From Molanna angustata (Eukaryota; Arthropoda; Insecta; Trichoptera; Molannidae), in NCBI GenBank assembly GCA_963576475.1, contig OY754977.1:27725796-27789795 (forward strand): 64,000 bases of DNA. The letters run 5' to 3'. The notes under the pieces are model-generated. The model worked only from the letters and a program-made list of their open reading frames with translations, did no database searches and had not been told where the DNA came from. Made by a program: the position numbers and the translations under genes. Below, one piece after another: positions 25,033 to 36,104 of the stretch; the first letter of the stretch is position 1; every line of letters starts with the position of its first letter.

Positions 25033-25574
25033 TGGAGATGGAGATGAAGATGGATTGATATCTATTTCCTTATTTATTATTAGCACCAAATAGAGACAAA
25101 TAAAGAATATTTCAAGTGATAATGGAGATGGATGGAGATGAAGATGGATTGATATCTATTTCCTTATTTATTATTAGCACCAAATAGAGACAAATAAAGA
25201 ATATTTCAAGTGATAATGGAGATGGATGGAGATGAAGATGGATTGATATCTATTTCCTTATTTATTATTAGCACCAAATAGAGACAAATAAAGAATATTT
25301 CAAGTGATAATGGAGATGGATGGAGATGAAGATGGATTGATATCTATTTCCTTATTTATTATTAGCACCAAATAGAGACAAATAAAGAATATTTCAAGTG
25401 ATAATGGAGATGGATGGAGATGAAGATGGATTGATATCTATTTCCTTATTTATTATTAGCACCAAATAGAGACAAATAAAGAATATTTCAAGTGATAATG
25501 GAGATGGATGGAGATGAAGATGGATTGATATCTATTTCCTTATTTATTATTAGTACCAAATAGAGACAAATAAA
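25033..25574. repeat. 94-bp satellite, array 2 (about 6 units)
   Basis: Same unit and orientation as array 1. It starts mid-unit with the GATG-lacking variant, then five full 94-bp units from 25104. The last unit has one substitution (ttagtacc for ttagcacc) before the array ends at gacaaataaaat. Confidence 0.95.
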
Positions 25575-25763
25575 ATATTTGTTAACTCGCAGATTATTTC
25601 AAATTGTGATTTCATTCGCTTATGTTTACAGTTCAATGAATTTATTGTTTATAATATATTATTTCAATGCCATAACATTTTACTTGTTAGGTTTTATATA
25701 TACTTTTCCATAATTTTTCTATAGTATATATTTAGATTTTTCACAAGAATATAGGCATCTTAA

Positions 25764-27265
25764 TTAGACTATATATCCATTTATCGATTTTAACAGTTCT
25801 TTTTTATAGGATGCAATGTTTGATGAAAACAGGTCTATCTTTGTATTGGTCATACAGTTATTATTGAAACTAATACACGCTCTATTGACAAATGTGTTTA
25901 ATATATAGTTTGTTCTACAGGATTCGATATAAAATAGTGTTTTATTTCTGTTGCTTCTAGATGGACAGAGGAAACGAATTGCACTCAGGAGTGCACTACT
26001 ATCGACTATATTATTTAAAATTTTGTACAAGTAGACCAGATCAATAACTATCCTTCGGTCTTCCAGTGATTTTATTTTATAATGTGTAAGTGCTTGATCA
26101 TAATACCGGAAATACCGACGGTTTCTGAAATTGTATTGTTTTATGCATTTTTTTTGTAATCTCTCTATAGCATTAATGTGGACAGTATAACTCGGGTTCC
26201 AGACCGCAGAGGCAAATTCCAAAAGACTTCGGATAAGCGAGTTGAACAGTATTACCAGCGAGTTGGGATTCCGGAAATCCTTTGTGTTTCTAAATATAAA
26301 GCCTAGGGTCTTGTAAGCACGGGAAGTAATATTGTCATAGTGTTTAATGAAATTTAATTTTTCGTCTAATATAATTCCCAAGTCCCTCATTTCGGACTTA
26401 CGTTCTAGAGTCGAGCTATTTAATTTATAATCAAAGTTTATCCTGTTTTTGTTTCTGGTATATGTTATAAAGTTACACTTGTCAATATTCAGGAACAGTT
26501 GATTTACCTGACAGTACTCTTTTAGTGCGTCGATGTCGTTTTGAAGATCAATACAATCAGTGATACACTCGATTTTTCGATATAGTTTAGCATCGTCTGC
26601 AAATAGTAATAAGTTCGAGGTTTTTACACAGTTTCCCATGTCGTTTATATATATTAGGAACAGGAGTGGTCCCAGATGGGACCCCTGGGGTACTCCAGAA
26701 TGAATAGGTAAATATGATGATGTGTATCCGCATACAGTTACCGCCTGAGACCTATTTTTTATGTAGGATTCAAACCATCTTAGGAGGTTACCCCTGATTC
26801 CCAGTTTATATAGTTTCTCCAACAAAATATTATGATTAAGTTTATCAAATGCTTTGGAGAAATCACTATAGAAGGCATCAACCTGTTTTCCTTCATGCAT
26901 CGATTGTGTTATATAATGGGTAAACTCAAGTAGGTTCGTCTCAACAGATCTTTTGCTTCTGAATCCGTGTTGACTATTACTGATATATGGGTTTATTTTT
27001 GGGTTAATATGATTTATTATTATCTTTTCGAGTAATTTGCTAACTATTGGGAGTTTTGATATTGGTCGGTAATTTTTAACGTCACAACGATCTCCGTTTT
27101 TATGTATTGGAGATATCCATGCTTGTTTCCACACTGATGGGAAACAACCTTCGCGCAGAGATTTATTAAATATAAGTATATTGTTTTCTAATATTTTATC
27201 ACAATCATTAAATCTATTTTTTTGTAGTTCAACTAGTGGACTAGATAGATTCCACACCATATAAT
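25764..27265 (-). pseudogene. Non-LTR reverse transcriptase, 5'-truncated ORF2
   Basis: An open frame of about 500 residues without internal stops. RT motifs: NYRPIS (70-75), QHGFR (104-108), DAFYSDFSKAFD (135-146), GVPQGSHLGP (196-205) and catalytic LLFADD (225-230). The CR1/Jockey C-terminal domain follows, with LEYASAVW-like and SLEDRRIVIDLVYLYKILN segments. The endonuclease and the first RT block are absent, and residues 1-20 do not fit the family, so truncation lies near 27260. The frame is still open, which suggests a fairly young insertion. It is related to, but distinct from, the ORF2 at 13021-16391. Confidence 0.9.
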
Positions 27266-27379
27266 AATTCCATATTTCCATTTGAAATTAGTTAATATAA
27301 AACTAACCGTCACAACTAACAAAACGGTCAATCATCTGAGTATTTGTTTATATTTAAGTAAATGTTTTAAGATAATAAA

Positions 27380-27508
27380 TGTGGAATAAACAATTACCCT
27401 CTGACATATTCGGAGCGCAGAATTTTGCAGTTTCCATTGTCTTGTTGGTACAAAGCCAACAATCGCGCAAGAGCACCCATGGAATGATCTTGTTATTATA
27501 AATTGGCG

Positions 27509-27512
<4 letters not shown>
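27380..27512 (+). pseudogene. CR1-like 3' end (last residues of ORF2)
   Basis: Encodes WNKQLPSDIFGAQNFAVSIV and then STHGMILL, equivalent to the ...NKLPSELRGEQSFEVFRKFS end at 39523-39680. The 3' end ttggcgcta runs into a TA repeat. Only the last ~40 codons remain. Confidence 0.6.
27469..27512 (+). repeat. 44-bp direct repeat, left copy
   Basis: Identical to 28046-28089 (starts aagagcacccatggaatgat, ends aaattggcgctata). The two copies bracket the AT tracts and the palindrome. Confidence 0.85.

Positions 27513-27590
<78 letters not shown>
27513..27590. repeat. (AT)n microsatellite
   Basis: About 39 AT dinucleotides to the left of the palindrome. Confidence 0.95.
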
Positions 27591-27593
<3 letters not shown>

Positions 27594-27619
27594 AACTTTT
27601 AGGTTTTCACGGGTATAAG

Positions 27620-27953
27620 ATGAAAAAGAATTTTCTGGGTTAACCCGTGTCAGATAGTCCTGAGAAGGACTGTTTAAGACCTGACGTTTCGCCCGAATAT
27701 CATCGGGCATTGTCGAAGGAACGCAACGAAAACCGAGCGAGAACGAACGCGCGCGAAACACGACCGCACACACCTAAGGCTTTCCGTCAAGACGGAAAGC
27801 CTTAGGTGTGTGCGGTCGTGTTTCGCGCGCGTTCGTTCTCGCTCGGTTTTCGTTGCGTTCCTTCGACAATGCCCGATGATATTCGGGCGAAACGTCAGGT
27901 CTTAAACAGTCCTTCTCAGGACTATCTGACACGGGTTAACCCAGAAAATTCTT

Positions 27954-27959
<6 letters not shown>
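27620..27959. repeat. Perfect 340-bp palindrome
   Basis: The arms 27620-27788 and 27791-27959 are exact inverse complements (169 bp each) around a two-base AA spacer. They are much more GC-rich than the surroundings. Each arm encodes the same divergent 51-residue peptide (MCAVVFRARSFSLGFRCVPS...) which I do not recognise. AT tracts lie on both sides. Confidence 0.95.
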
Positions 27960-28038
<79 letters not shown>

Positions 28039-28045
28039 TATATAT
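27957..28045. repeat. (AT)n microsatellite
   Basis: About 70 bp of AT repeats followed by a short imperfect part, to the right of the palindrome. Confidence 0.9.
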
Positions 28046-28426
<381 letters not shown>

Positions 28427-28502
28427 GTATGTATGAAAACACATAGGAGTTTGGAGTAGGTATTGATACTGCATCTCAGTAGAGATGAAAGGGAGGTAGG
28501 TA

Positions 28503-28625
28503 TGGAAGGAGCTCCAAGACATTCCTACAGGGCTTACGACCTGTCATCGGCTGGTTTTTGTGATCACTTTACGTGCTAGCGTAACGTTCACCATTAAATG
28601 TCTTAGAGTGGAACTCCTTGAACGG
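28503..28625. mobile_element. FB-D related fragment
   Basis: Contains cctacagggcttacgacctg, tcatcggctggtttttgtga and tcactttacg. It is bounded by imperfect inverted ends aaggagctccaagacatt and aatgtcttag..ggaactcctt. Confidence 0.6.
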
Positions 28626-28798
28626 TTTTGTAAATTTTGAAAGTTGTATATATATTAAACTTGACAGAAACATTTCCCTTGAAAATATGTTTCGCTTGAA
28701 TTAAGTACCTACTTTTTATTTATGAAGGAATTTACTAGTGTGGTTGAATGACAGAAATAACTTATGTAATCGCCACATTATATTTAACATCCTTATTG

Positions 28799-28905
28799 TA
28801 TAAATAAAATATTTATAAAAATAAATAAAAACACACAGTTTTAATCCACAAAAGGAATCCTTTTGTGGATTAAAACTGTGTGTTTTTATAAATATTTTAT
28901 TTATA
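28799..28905. repeat. Long perfect hairpin
   Basis: The arms aaaacacacagttttaatcc...acaaaagg and its exact inverse are separated by 3 nt (aat). The symmetry continues outward through ataaataaaatatttata apart from an 8-nt insertion in the left arm. Confidence 0.85.
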
Positions 28906-29137
28906 ACTATGAACTTCCACTGTGTTAACCAAAAAACTTTGAAATTATCCTTATTGTACCTTTTACCGCCGCCTGCCGTTATACTAATGATAGGTAGTAA
29001 TAAAAATTAAGTACAACAAAAAATAATACTCAAATTATATAATTTACAATTAAGCGAATTTACAGACCTATGCGTAAAATGTAAATTATTTAAAATATCA
29101 AAAAACGAAAGTAACAAACGCACTGATGAAGCTTTGT

Positions 29138-29514
29138 ATATCTTGGAATAATTCACCCATTTAGATAATATATATTTTGGAATAATTCACCCATTTAGAT
29201 AATATATATCTTGGAATAATTCACCCATCTAGATAATATATATCTTGGAATAATTCACCCATTTAGATAATTTATATCTTGGAATAATTCACCCATTTAG
29301 ATAATATATATCTTGGAATAATTCACCCATTTAGATAATATATATCTTGGAATAATTCACCCATTTAGATAATATATATCTTGGAATAATTCACCCATTT
29401 AGATAATATATATCTTGGAATAATTCACCCATTTAGATAATATATATCTTGGAATAATTCACCCATTTAGATAATATATATCTTGGAATAATTCACCCAT
29501 TTAGATAATATATA
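29138..29514. repeat. 34-bp minisatellite (11 units)
   Basis: The period is 34 bp (ttggaataattcaccc at 29143, 29177, 29211 and so on). Only a few single-base differences separate units, mainly in the first four. Confidence 0.95.
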
Positions 29515-30112
29515 ACTAGAGGTCCCTATATTACCTATCAACAATACTAATTCCTGATTATTAAGAGTAAAAAATATTATTATTTTTATTTGTTTTATCT
29601 TATTGGTATGAAATTTCCTTTTTTTATTTTTTCGCAATCAATCTTTTTGTTGTTGTACAAATGTTATGTTTTATTATCTGATTGTTTGAAAGAAATTGCC
29701 TATTGGCAACGAGTCCGCCAGTGTGCAATATATTTGTTTATCTTCATGGGCACAATATAAGGATTGATTTGCACCAAGCACTCTATCTCTCCACAAATCT
29801 CTGGTCTACTAGTCTTTTCATCTCATAGTTTCTCATGTGTTACGCCCCATGTCTTTTATAAGCAGCAATGTTCCACGGTTGACCAAATACCAAACATCTA
29901 GAGAAGTCTAGAGAAGAGTTTATGTATTATTTTCCTTCAGTATTGGTATTGAAGTTGATTGACAATGCTGTTGATCGTTATCTGTAAATGAACTATGGCT
30001 GTTGAATCGCACCGTCTGATTTTGTATCTTCATTGTTTGCTTTAATACTAAATGAATATCAAAAAGAAGATGTGAAAAACTTGTTTAATGGGTCCACTCA
30101 AACGCGTCGAAT
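29515..30112. other. Intergenic, no gene seen
   Basis: No repeat match within the window and no supported frame. Confidence 0.4.
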
Positions 30113-30912
30113 ACATGGTAGAGTACGGCAAACGAAAAAATGCAGGTGACGTCACCTATGCACAAACCAATTTTAATAGAGTGCGTTTCATTTAAAAGTG
30201 CACTTCGTGGTTATGTTGGTATGATTGCATATGTTTCTACTTTTGTAAAAACTGCGCAAATAATTAAAAAAAACAAGAATGTTTTATTCAAAATAACTAA
30301 AGATGGCATCTTAATTATTATTATTTAGTTGTAAATATGAGATAAGAGGAACATAATTTATTTATTAAAAATAGGTACATCGACAGATAGAGGTTACAAT
30401 TTTCATAAAAAGAAAATAATATTGGATATTATTGTGAGTGCTGGACGTCAAATTATGGATGCACACAAAATTACATGAGCTTATATTCAATCACACACGT
30501 AAGTTACACAAGTAAGAGTTGCATAAATAAGAGAAAATTCGGTTATAAAAGTTAAAAAAAAGAAAAAATAGTTACATATTATAAGTTAAGCAAAAAAAAA
30601 ACAAGTTATAGAAGTTACACAAGTTACATAACTCGAAGTAAAAAAATAGGCACATAAGTAGTTAAAAAAAAGTTAGAGACGATATAGCAAAATTATTGAC
30701 GATATACCAAAATTATTCAGTGTTTTCATTAATTGATAGTCGAACCAACATTACCATGAATTTCACTTTTAGGTGAAACGCAGTATACTCTGACATATGT
30801 ACAGACGCTGTGTAGCGAATTGCGTGTCACTTTGGCCCTGACCTTTACAGCGATACATTTTTAACTATGTTCTATAAAACCGTATATCAGCATTCTCTTA
30901 CTAGTCGAGCTC
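30113..30912. mobile_element. Repeat H, possible TIR element split by repeat I
   Basis: The left end tggtagagtacggcaaacga and the right end (inverse tggtagagctcg) may be inverted termini. Internal blocks at both ends match 5136-5345, while 30358-30720 holds an unrelated repeat shared with 57781-58145. Confidence 0.45.
30358..30720 (-). mobile_element. Repeat I, copy 1 (retroelement 3' region?)
   Basis: Starts with TTTATTTATT (expected for a minus-strand A-rich tail). Shares ttacaattttcataaaaaga, gagtgctggacgtc and caatcacacacgtaagttac with 57781-58145. Confidence 0.5.
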
Positions 30913-31096
30913 TACCAACGTACGGCCAGGTCTTCAATTTGTATTACATTTTTTATATTGTTATGGAGAGGTGTTGAGTGACCGTCTCTTTTAATGTACA
31001 ATGTGACCGTATTATGTAATCTGATGTAATTCTTATAAAGACATACTAAGATTATATATTATATGCATCAATTTATTTTTTCAACACCTAAAGTTG

Positions 31097-31325
31097 TAGG
31101 CCTCTTTGGCTCAGTTGGCTGGGTATCTGACTGCTGATCTAAAGGTCCCGGATTCGATTCCCAGTGGAAACACAGTTTTTAATTGTGTTTTCAGTCTGGA
31201 TCTGTGAGACGATTAATATCGCAAGTCTCCAGAATGTGGCAAATTGTTATTGGGTGCATCTTAAATTAAAATTTGAAATTGTACCTGTTACTTGCCCGAG
31301 AAGCTATATACCTAATTTTTTTTTT
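31097..31325 (+). mobile_element. SINE-2, complete copy
   Basis: tRNA-like head: A-box region tggctcagttggctgggtat and B box ggattcgattcccagtgg. The body is shared with five other copies: cacagtttttaattgtgttt, cagtctggatc, ctccagaatgtggca, tattgggtgcat, gcccgagaag. Confidence 0.85.
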
Positions 31326-31344
31326 AAATTTTATTTAACTTTGT

Positions 31345-33139
31345 TAATCTTTATGTATATAATTCTTCTGTACGTGTGTATGTCACTGAATCCCTCCTAA
31401 ACGGCTAAACCGATTTTAATGAATTTTTAGTGTGTTTTTGTGTGAGTCCCGGGATGGATTAGATTCACAAAAAGGAATTTTATAAAAATCTCAATCGTTT
31501 TAAATATTTTCGGAATATGCCTTTAGAATAATGGCAACATTGCTTTCGATATGTCATTAAAACTTGATGCAACGCTGTCTGCGGTATTTGTTTCATGTTT
31601 TATGTAATTATTTAGTTTATGTATAATTTATTATTATTGTTGTATGTAGCTATTTAGATTTTTTACAAGTGTATTCTGTTCTAAGTGGTATTTTGACAAT
31701 AGGTATATCATCTCAATGTAATATTTCGTAATGTTTTCTTTTAAATATTTCTATTAATTTATGGATATTACATTAAAGGAAAATCCTGAGAAAGATTTTT
31801 GGCCCAGTAAATGATAATGGACTTTGGAGGATGCGATATAATCATGAACTACAGGCATTATATGACGAACCCAACATTGTACAAGTCATAAAAGTACGTA
31901 GACTGCAGTGGTTGGGACATGTCAGCCGGATGAATGATGATCGTGTCCCCGAAAAGGTTCTTATTACCAATCCAGAGGGCAGAAGAAGTAGAGGCAGGCC
32001 CAAGCTAAGATGGCTGGACGATACAGAGGATGACATGAGAGCGATCGGAATGGTAAACTGGAGGAGAGCGGTGGAGGACAGGGACGGCTGGAGAAGGATT
32101 CTGGAGGAGGCCAGGGCCCACACAGGGCTGTAGCGCCAATGATGATGATGACATAAAATAACTGAGTTTTATTATTATATTATCGTGTGAGATTATTATT
32201 TTGTAATATATTCTGTTCTTGAGAGTCAAAATGCGAAATCCTCAGTTATGTAAAGTGAGGTTATAAATATAGGTACAACTCCGTACTATAAAATGAAGTT
32301 ATAAATATATATTTTGTGTATGAAAGATAGATATGTACTCTAATGGCATTTTCACATTTTTAAATGATAACTGATTTATATGTCAAAATTCAAAATGGAC
32401 AAAGATTATTCTTTAAAAAGTCTTTCTACAAACTTCTCAATATCCAACTCAAATAAAAGAATGAATTATTAGTAGGGGATTCTGATATCTCCGATTTTTT
32501 TTTGTGAATGTATTCGTTAATATTCGTTAATGCTAATGCATTTGTTTTGGTGCAAAGTTAATATACCTGGTAATGGACAATATCGTTTACCCGGTAAAGG
32601 ACAATATGTTTAATACATTTAAAGGACAATATCCGGCGATGAGTTTTTGAAGTTCCCTTAGTGTGAGATATCTCCCAAAAAGCTATTTTCTCTGATACAT
32701 CTCTTGAATGTATTGTGGTGCCAGGTTATTCAAAGCATTAAACACCGTCAAACAAATTTTGTAGTCAAATCGTTCTGGACACTTCAACCAGTGTCCAGAA
32801 GAGCTTGATGGCGGAGGATATGCGGGCATGTAATATCTTTATGGTCGATGTTTACGATAGAACGAAGTGGAGGAGCGCAGCAAGGAGAGCTGACACCGCC
32901 ACCATGTGGGATACAAATAAGGAGAGAGGGGGGGAGAGAAAAAAAAGGGGGAGAGAGAAAGAGAGAGAGAGGGGGGAAGAGAGAGAAAAAGATTTTATCA
33001 TTTTCTGGTGTCCACACCCGCACACCTGTCGCTGTGGGATATGCCGTAATAGCGTGTGGTATTTTTATGTTTGTTAAACCAGTTAATAACAGGCAAGCCA
33101 ACTTTCGTGCAGGACAAAGTCAGTCGGGTCCGCTAGTAC
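31345..33139 (+). mobile_element. Helitron-like repeat, interrupted
   Basis: The left part has gtatgtcactgaatccctcc and aacggctaaaccgatttta, a motif seen at the start of many lepidopteran Helitron-like repeats (recalled, not searched). The right part ends caggacaaagtcag..gtccgctagt, compatible with a CTAG|T Helitron terminus. An RTE-like insertion (31779-32150) divides it. Continuity of the two halves is inferred. Confidence 0.35.
31779..32150 (+). pseudogene. RTE-like 3' end with (GAT)n tail
   Basis: Encodes RKILRKIFGPVNDNGLW, then VIKVRRLQWLGHVSRMNDDR, GRRSRGRPKLRWLDD and MVNWRRAVEDRDGWRRILEEA..HTGL and stop, followed by gccaatgatgatgatgac. The last ~117 codons are intact and uninterrupted, so it is a young truncated copy. 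Confidence 0.85.
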
Positions 33140-33357
33140 TCTTGTAAAACGTTGGTTCTATATACATATGTGAATAAAATAAAATACATTAAATAATTCC
33201 TTTTTAGATATATTTACTACTTCAGATGAACAATTTTTAATGTCGATAATTTTCTAAAATAACTTTTAAACGGATTATATTTTTGATTTTAATTATGTAT
33301 TCCTTCTTGGGAACTATTTAACAGGTATGTAGGTACTACATAAAATATTAATTTAAC
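32151..33357. other. Non-coding; GA-rich tract
   Basis: A purine-rich ggggagaga/aagagaga tract lies at 32920-32990. The flanking 32770-33080 encodes short frames on both strands without recognised motifs and probably belongs to the Helitron-like repeat. Confidence 0.4.
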
Positions 33358-33450
33358 TTCTTCTTCTTCTTCTTGTACCGCTCCTAACGGAGGTTGGCAA
33401 CCATCTGAGAACTACTAGTCCACTGTCTGAGAATTACTTGGTACTTAATT
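33358..33450 (-). pseudogene. RTE-like 3' terminal scrap
   Basis: On the minus strand, ggttgccaacctccgttagg and gagcggtac lead into a (GAA)n tail (ttcttcttcttctt on plus, 33358-33376). This is the terminal non-coding end of an RTE-like element. Confidence 0.55.
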
Positions 33451-33451
33451 T

Positions 33452-33582
33452 AACTAGCACCCAATAACTAGTAGCCACATTCTAGAGACTATCGTCTCGC
33501 AGATCCAGACTGAAAACACAATTAAAAACTGTGTTTTTACCGGGATTCAAACGCAGGACTTTTCCTCAGGTGTCAGATATGT
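33452..33582 (-). mobile_element. SINE-2, diverged copy
   Basis: The body (gcacccaataactagtagcc, agatccagactgaaaacaca) is clear. The tRNA-like head is decayed. Confidence 0.7.
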
Positions 33583-34938
33583 AACCAAAAATTAAATTCT
33601 CATTTCAGATTATTAATTATATCATGCATTTTTGAACCCCACCAAGACTTTGTGGATGAATTTTTGACAATAACACATTTACGTAAAAAGTATGATTATT
33701 TTGGTTTTATAAAAATAAACCTCTTGATTATTTGAGTATGTTTAATTTGATTATAAAAGAAGCATAAACTCAATGAGTGATTATTTATTCGGTAGAATTC
33801 TGTCACCTAAAATAAATTAATTAATAAATAATAATAATATTGGACAATATTATGATTTATTTATTAAACCATTCGCTATTTCTTCTCATAAAGACATTTT
33901 CATGTCTTAGGACTTAAAAACTTTGAATTTTTGTCAATAGCATTTTTTTATATATTTCTATCAGAATATATCTCTAAGGTGCGATTACCTGTATGATTTG
34001 TGTACCTATATGAAAAATATTCATTATTATTTTATAATTTTAAATTTTAGTGTGGTATAATTATTTATTTATTTCGTCGATGAACCAGAAATTTTATAAT
34101 CAGTTTCAACTTTGAGATAATCTGATTTTCTTTGAGAATCGTTTAATATAATATGGACTTCCATATCTTGGGTTCTCACATAAAAATTAAGGATAAAAAA
34201 AAACAATTATTTTACAATCACATGCGAGTGTTTTATTGAAAAAAATAATAAATTACATTTCACCAACATGCCATACATAAAGTATTATGTACAATACATA
34301 CACACACACACAAACATATCATAAAACATACAATGTTCATTGTAAAAAACATACATTCATAACATATTATGCAAAGATTCACAGCTTTTCATTTAAAATA
34401 TATCTGTCGAAATTTTCAAAAATTTACACAAACTCTCGTCGATTTACTGACCTTGAAAGAAAAAAGTTATCGAAGATAAATATCGTCGGAAATAAAAATT
34501 ATTTAAATTAAAATTACTGGTTTCAATAGATCGTTTACCTCAGAGAATAAATAAATAAAGAAAACATCAGTTAAATTATTCACGTGGACGTTGATTCAAA
34601 TATTTCCATGTACCAATCGAATTGGCATTTTATTTAATTAGATGAGAAAAAAACCCAGAACACTTGATCATACAAAAAATAATTTGTTTTAATAACCAAA
34701 GTATACCTTCGATAAAATTGTTTAACCAACGGGTCGGAAATGTTTGAAAATTTCGTTTTCAGATTACATAACCCTAAAATAAATCGTTTAGTAAAAGATC
34801 ACCATGAAATGTATACAGCAACGGATAAAATATCCATTGTATGTTGAATCTTTTTGACACTATACGTGGCCAACTTTTCAGTCGATATTATGTTCAGAAA
34901 ATGGGTGATGCGTGGTCTGTAGATGTCCAAGGGTTGTT
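33583..34938. other. 3' flank of the cuticle gene
   Basis: No other gene seen. On the minus strand the 3'UTR should extend leftward from 34938. Candidate AATAAA signals are TTTATT on the plus strand, for example near 34628, but none is decisive. An ORF at 34287-34511 in CA/AT-rich sequence is not convincing. Confidence 0.4.
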
Positions 34939-35092
34939 CTAATAATGGTATCCTGACTGAGGGTTGTACGATGGTTTGTTAGGAGGAAGGTAGGATTGTT
35001 GAGGAGCTCCAGACGGATATCCTTGAGAAGGTCCCGATGGGTAACCTTGATTGGCTTGGGCAGCCTCCTCGGCGGCGTTCTGCGCAAGAGAT
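34939..35092 (-). CDS. Cuticular protein RR-1, terminal coding exon
   Basis: The acceptor is ttttccag just before 35092. Joined to the phase left by the RR-1 exon it reads QQSLAQNAAEEAAQANQGYP, then Gly/Pro/Ser/Tyr-rich GPSQGYPSGAPQQSYLPP and ends SGYHY with TAG at 34939-34941. IQ-S-L-x-Q-N-A-A-E-E-A is the usual continuation after the PTPPPIP end of RR-1 domains, which confirms this is the partner of an exon 9.4 kb upstream. The open frame in another register over this exon is a shadow. Confidence 0.9.
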
Positions 35093-35379
35093 CTGGAAAA
35101 ATGGTTTAGTATTATTTATTTTATATAAATCTGTGAAGATTCAAAGACACAACATTGACCACAGCGGTCTGTATTCGACGTGTATTACATACATTTCGCT
35201 TATATTTTAAGAATCCATTGCCATTTCTACTTTGATATTAATATTTGACGGATACGCATCCAATTGTAAGTAAACACAGACGAGAAGATCGTAGCCTGTA
35301 CAACATAAGATTTTTAAGGTGGAGTAAACTAATAATCATAAAACTAATTCTCTTTTAAAAAAAATAATTAATTAAACAA

Positions 35380-35546
35380 GATGGGTCGTGGCAGAGCAGT
35401 TTGCGCGCTGGGTTAGTAATCCAGTGGTCGCGAGTTCGAATCCTGCCACGACCGATTTCGTTCACCTAAAGCACAAGCATTTGCTTAAATTAGGGAATGT
35501 ATGAGGATGTATATGTACTTGTTTCAAGGACATATTTATTCTTTTA
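35380..35546 (+). mobile_element. SINE-1, best-preserved tRNA-like head
   Basis: The head folds like a tRNA: acceptor halves ggtcgtg (35384-35390) and cacgacc (35447-35453), A box tggcagagcag, anticodon arm ctggg-ttagtaa-tccag (triplet AGT, so Thr-like), B box gagttcgaatcc. The SINE-1 body follows to about 35546. Plus orientation, inside the cuticle gene intron (antisense to the gene). Confidence 0.9.
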
Positions 35547-35775
35547 AAAAAGAGAGTAAAAAATCTCTCCAAACTGTATAATACTTACGAAAACACCAAA
35601 AAATATCAAATAACTATTAACAATAGAAACATGGATTAGAAACAAGGGCATTATATACTGCGGAAACATGATCAAGCTTCAATAGTTTATATTTTATTTT
35701 TATAATAGGTATATTTTATAACAAGTTTTAGTTAAATACAAGTTTAATATTTTTCTGTCAGATATAACGCAAAAA

Positions 35776-35955
35776 AAAAAAAAATTCTGCCACCTCGGTA
35801 CAGGCTCAGCCTAGTGAGGTGGTATATACCAAATAATCCTATAAAAAAAATGTTTCATATAACTTATTTAAATTGTACTTTTTTGTAATATTTTTATTGT
35901 TTGTATATTGTTATATTTTGTTTGGTTTCAATAATAATAATAAAAAAAAAACTAT
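35776..35955 (+). mobile_element. Non-LTR 3'UTR fragment
   Basis: ctgccacctcggtacaggct..cctagtgaggtgg resembles the 3'UTR block of the CR1-like element at 9845 (ccccggcacagg..cctagtaggg). It ends in (AAT)n/poly-A. Confidence 0.5.
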
Positions 35956-36104
35956 TAAGTGTTGCATCAGAACGAACACTCGCAATCGAAATTATTGCTT
36001 TTGTTATTAGATATTCAAGTAAAATATTTCATACATATATGTATGCAGAATGAAAAATAATTTGATATTTACAATTTTAATAAATTGTTTGACAAATATT
36101 TATC

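Noticed and set aside
23001..25574. CRISPR-like array
   Set aside because: Units are contiguous 94-bp repeats with no variable spacers, in a eukaryotic context.
32784..33147. Overlapping frames over a GA-rich tract
   Set aside because: Low-complexity Arg/Glu/Lys translation with no conserved motif.
34878..35087. 69-codon frame rich in Thr/Leu/His on the minus strand
   Set aside because: Shadow of the true terminal cuticle exon in another register.
35384..35453. A functional tRNA-Thr gene
   Set aside because: It continues into the SINE-1 body, and the same head recurs with that body across the window.
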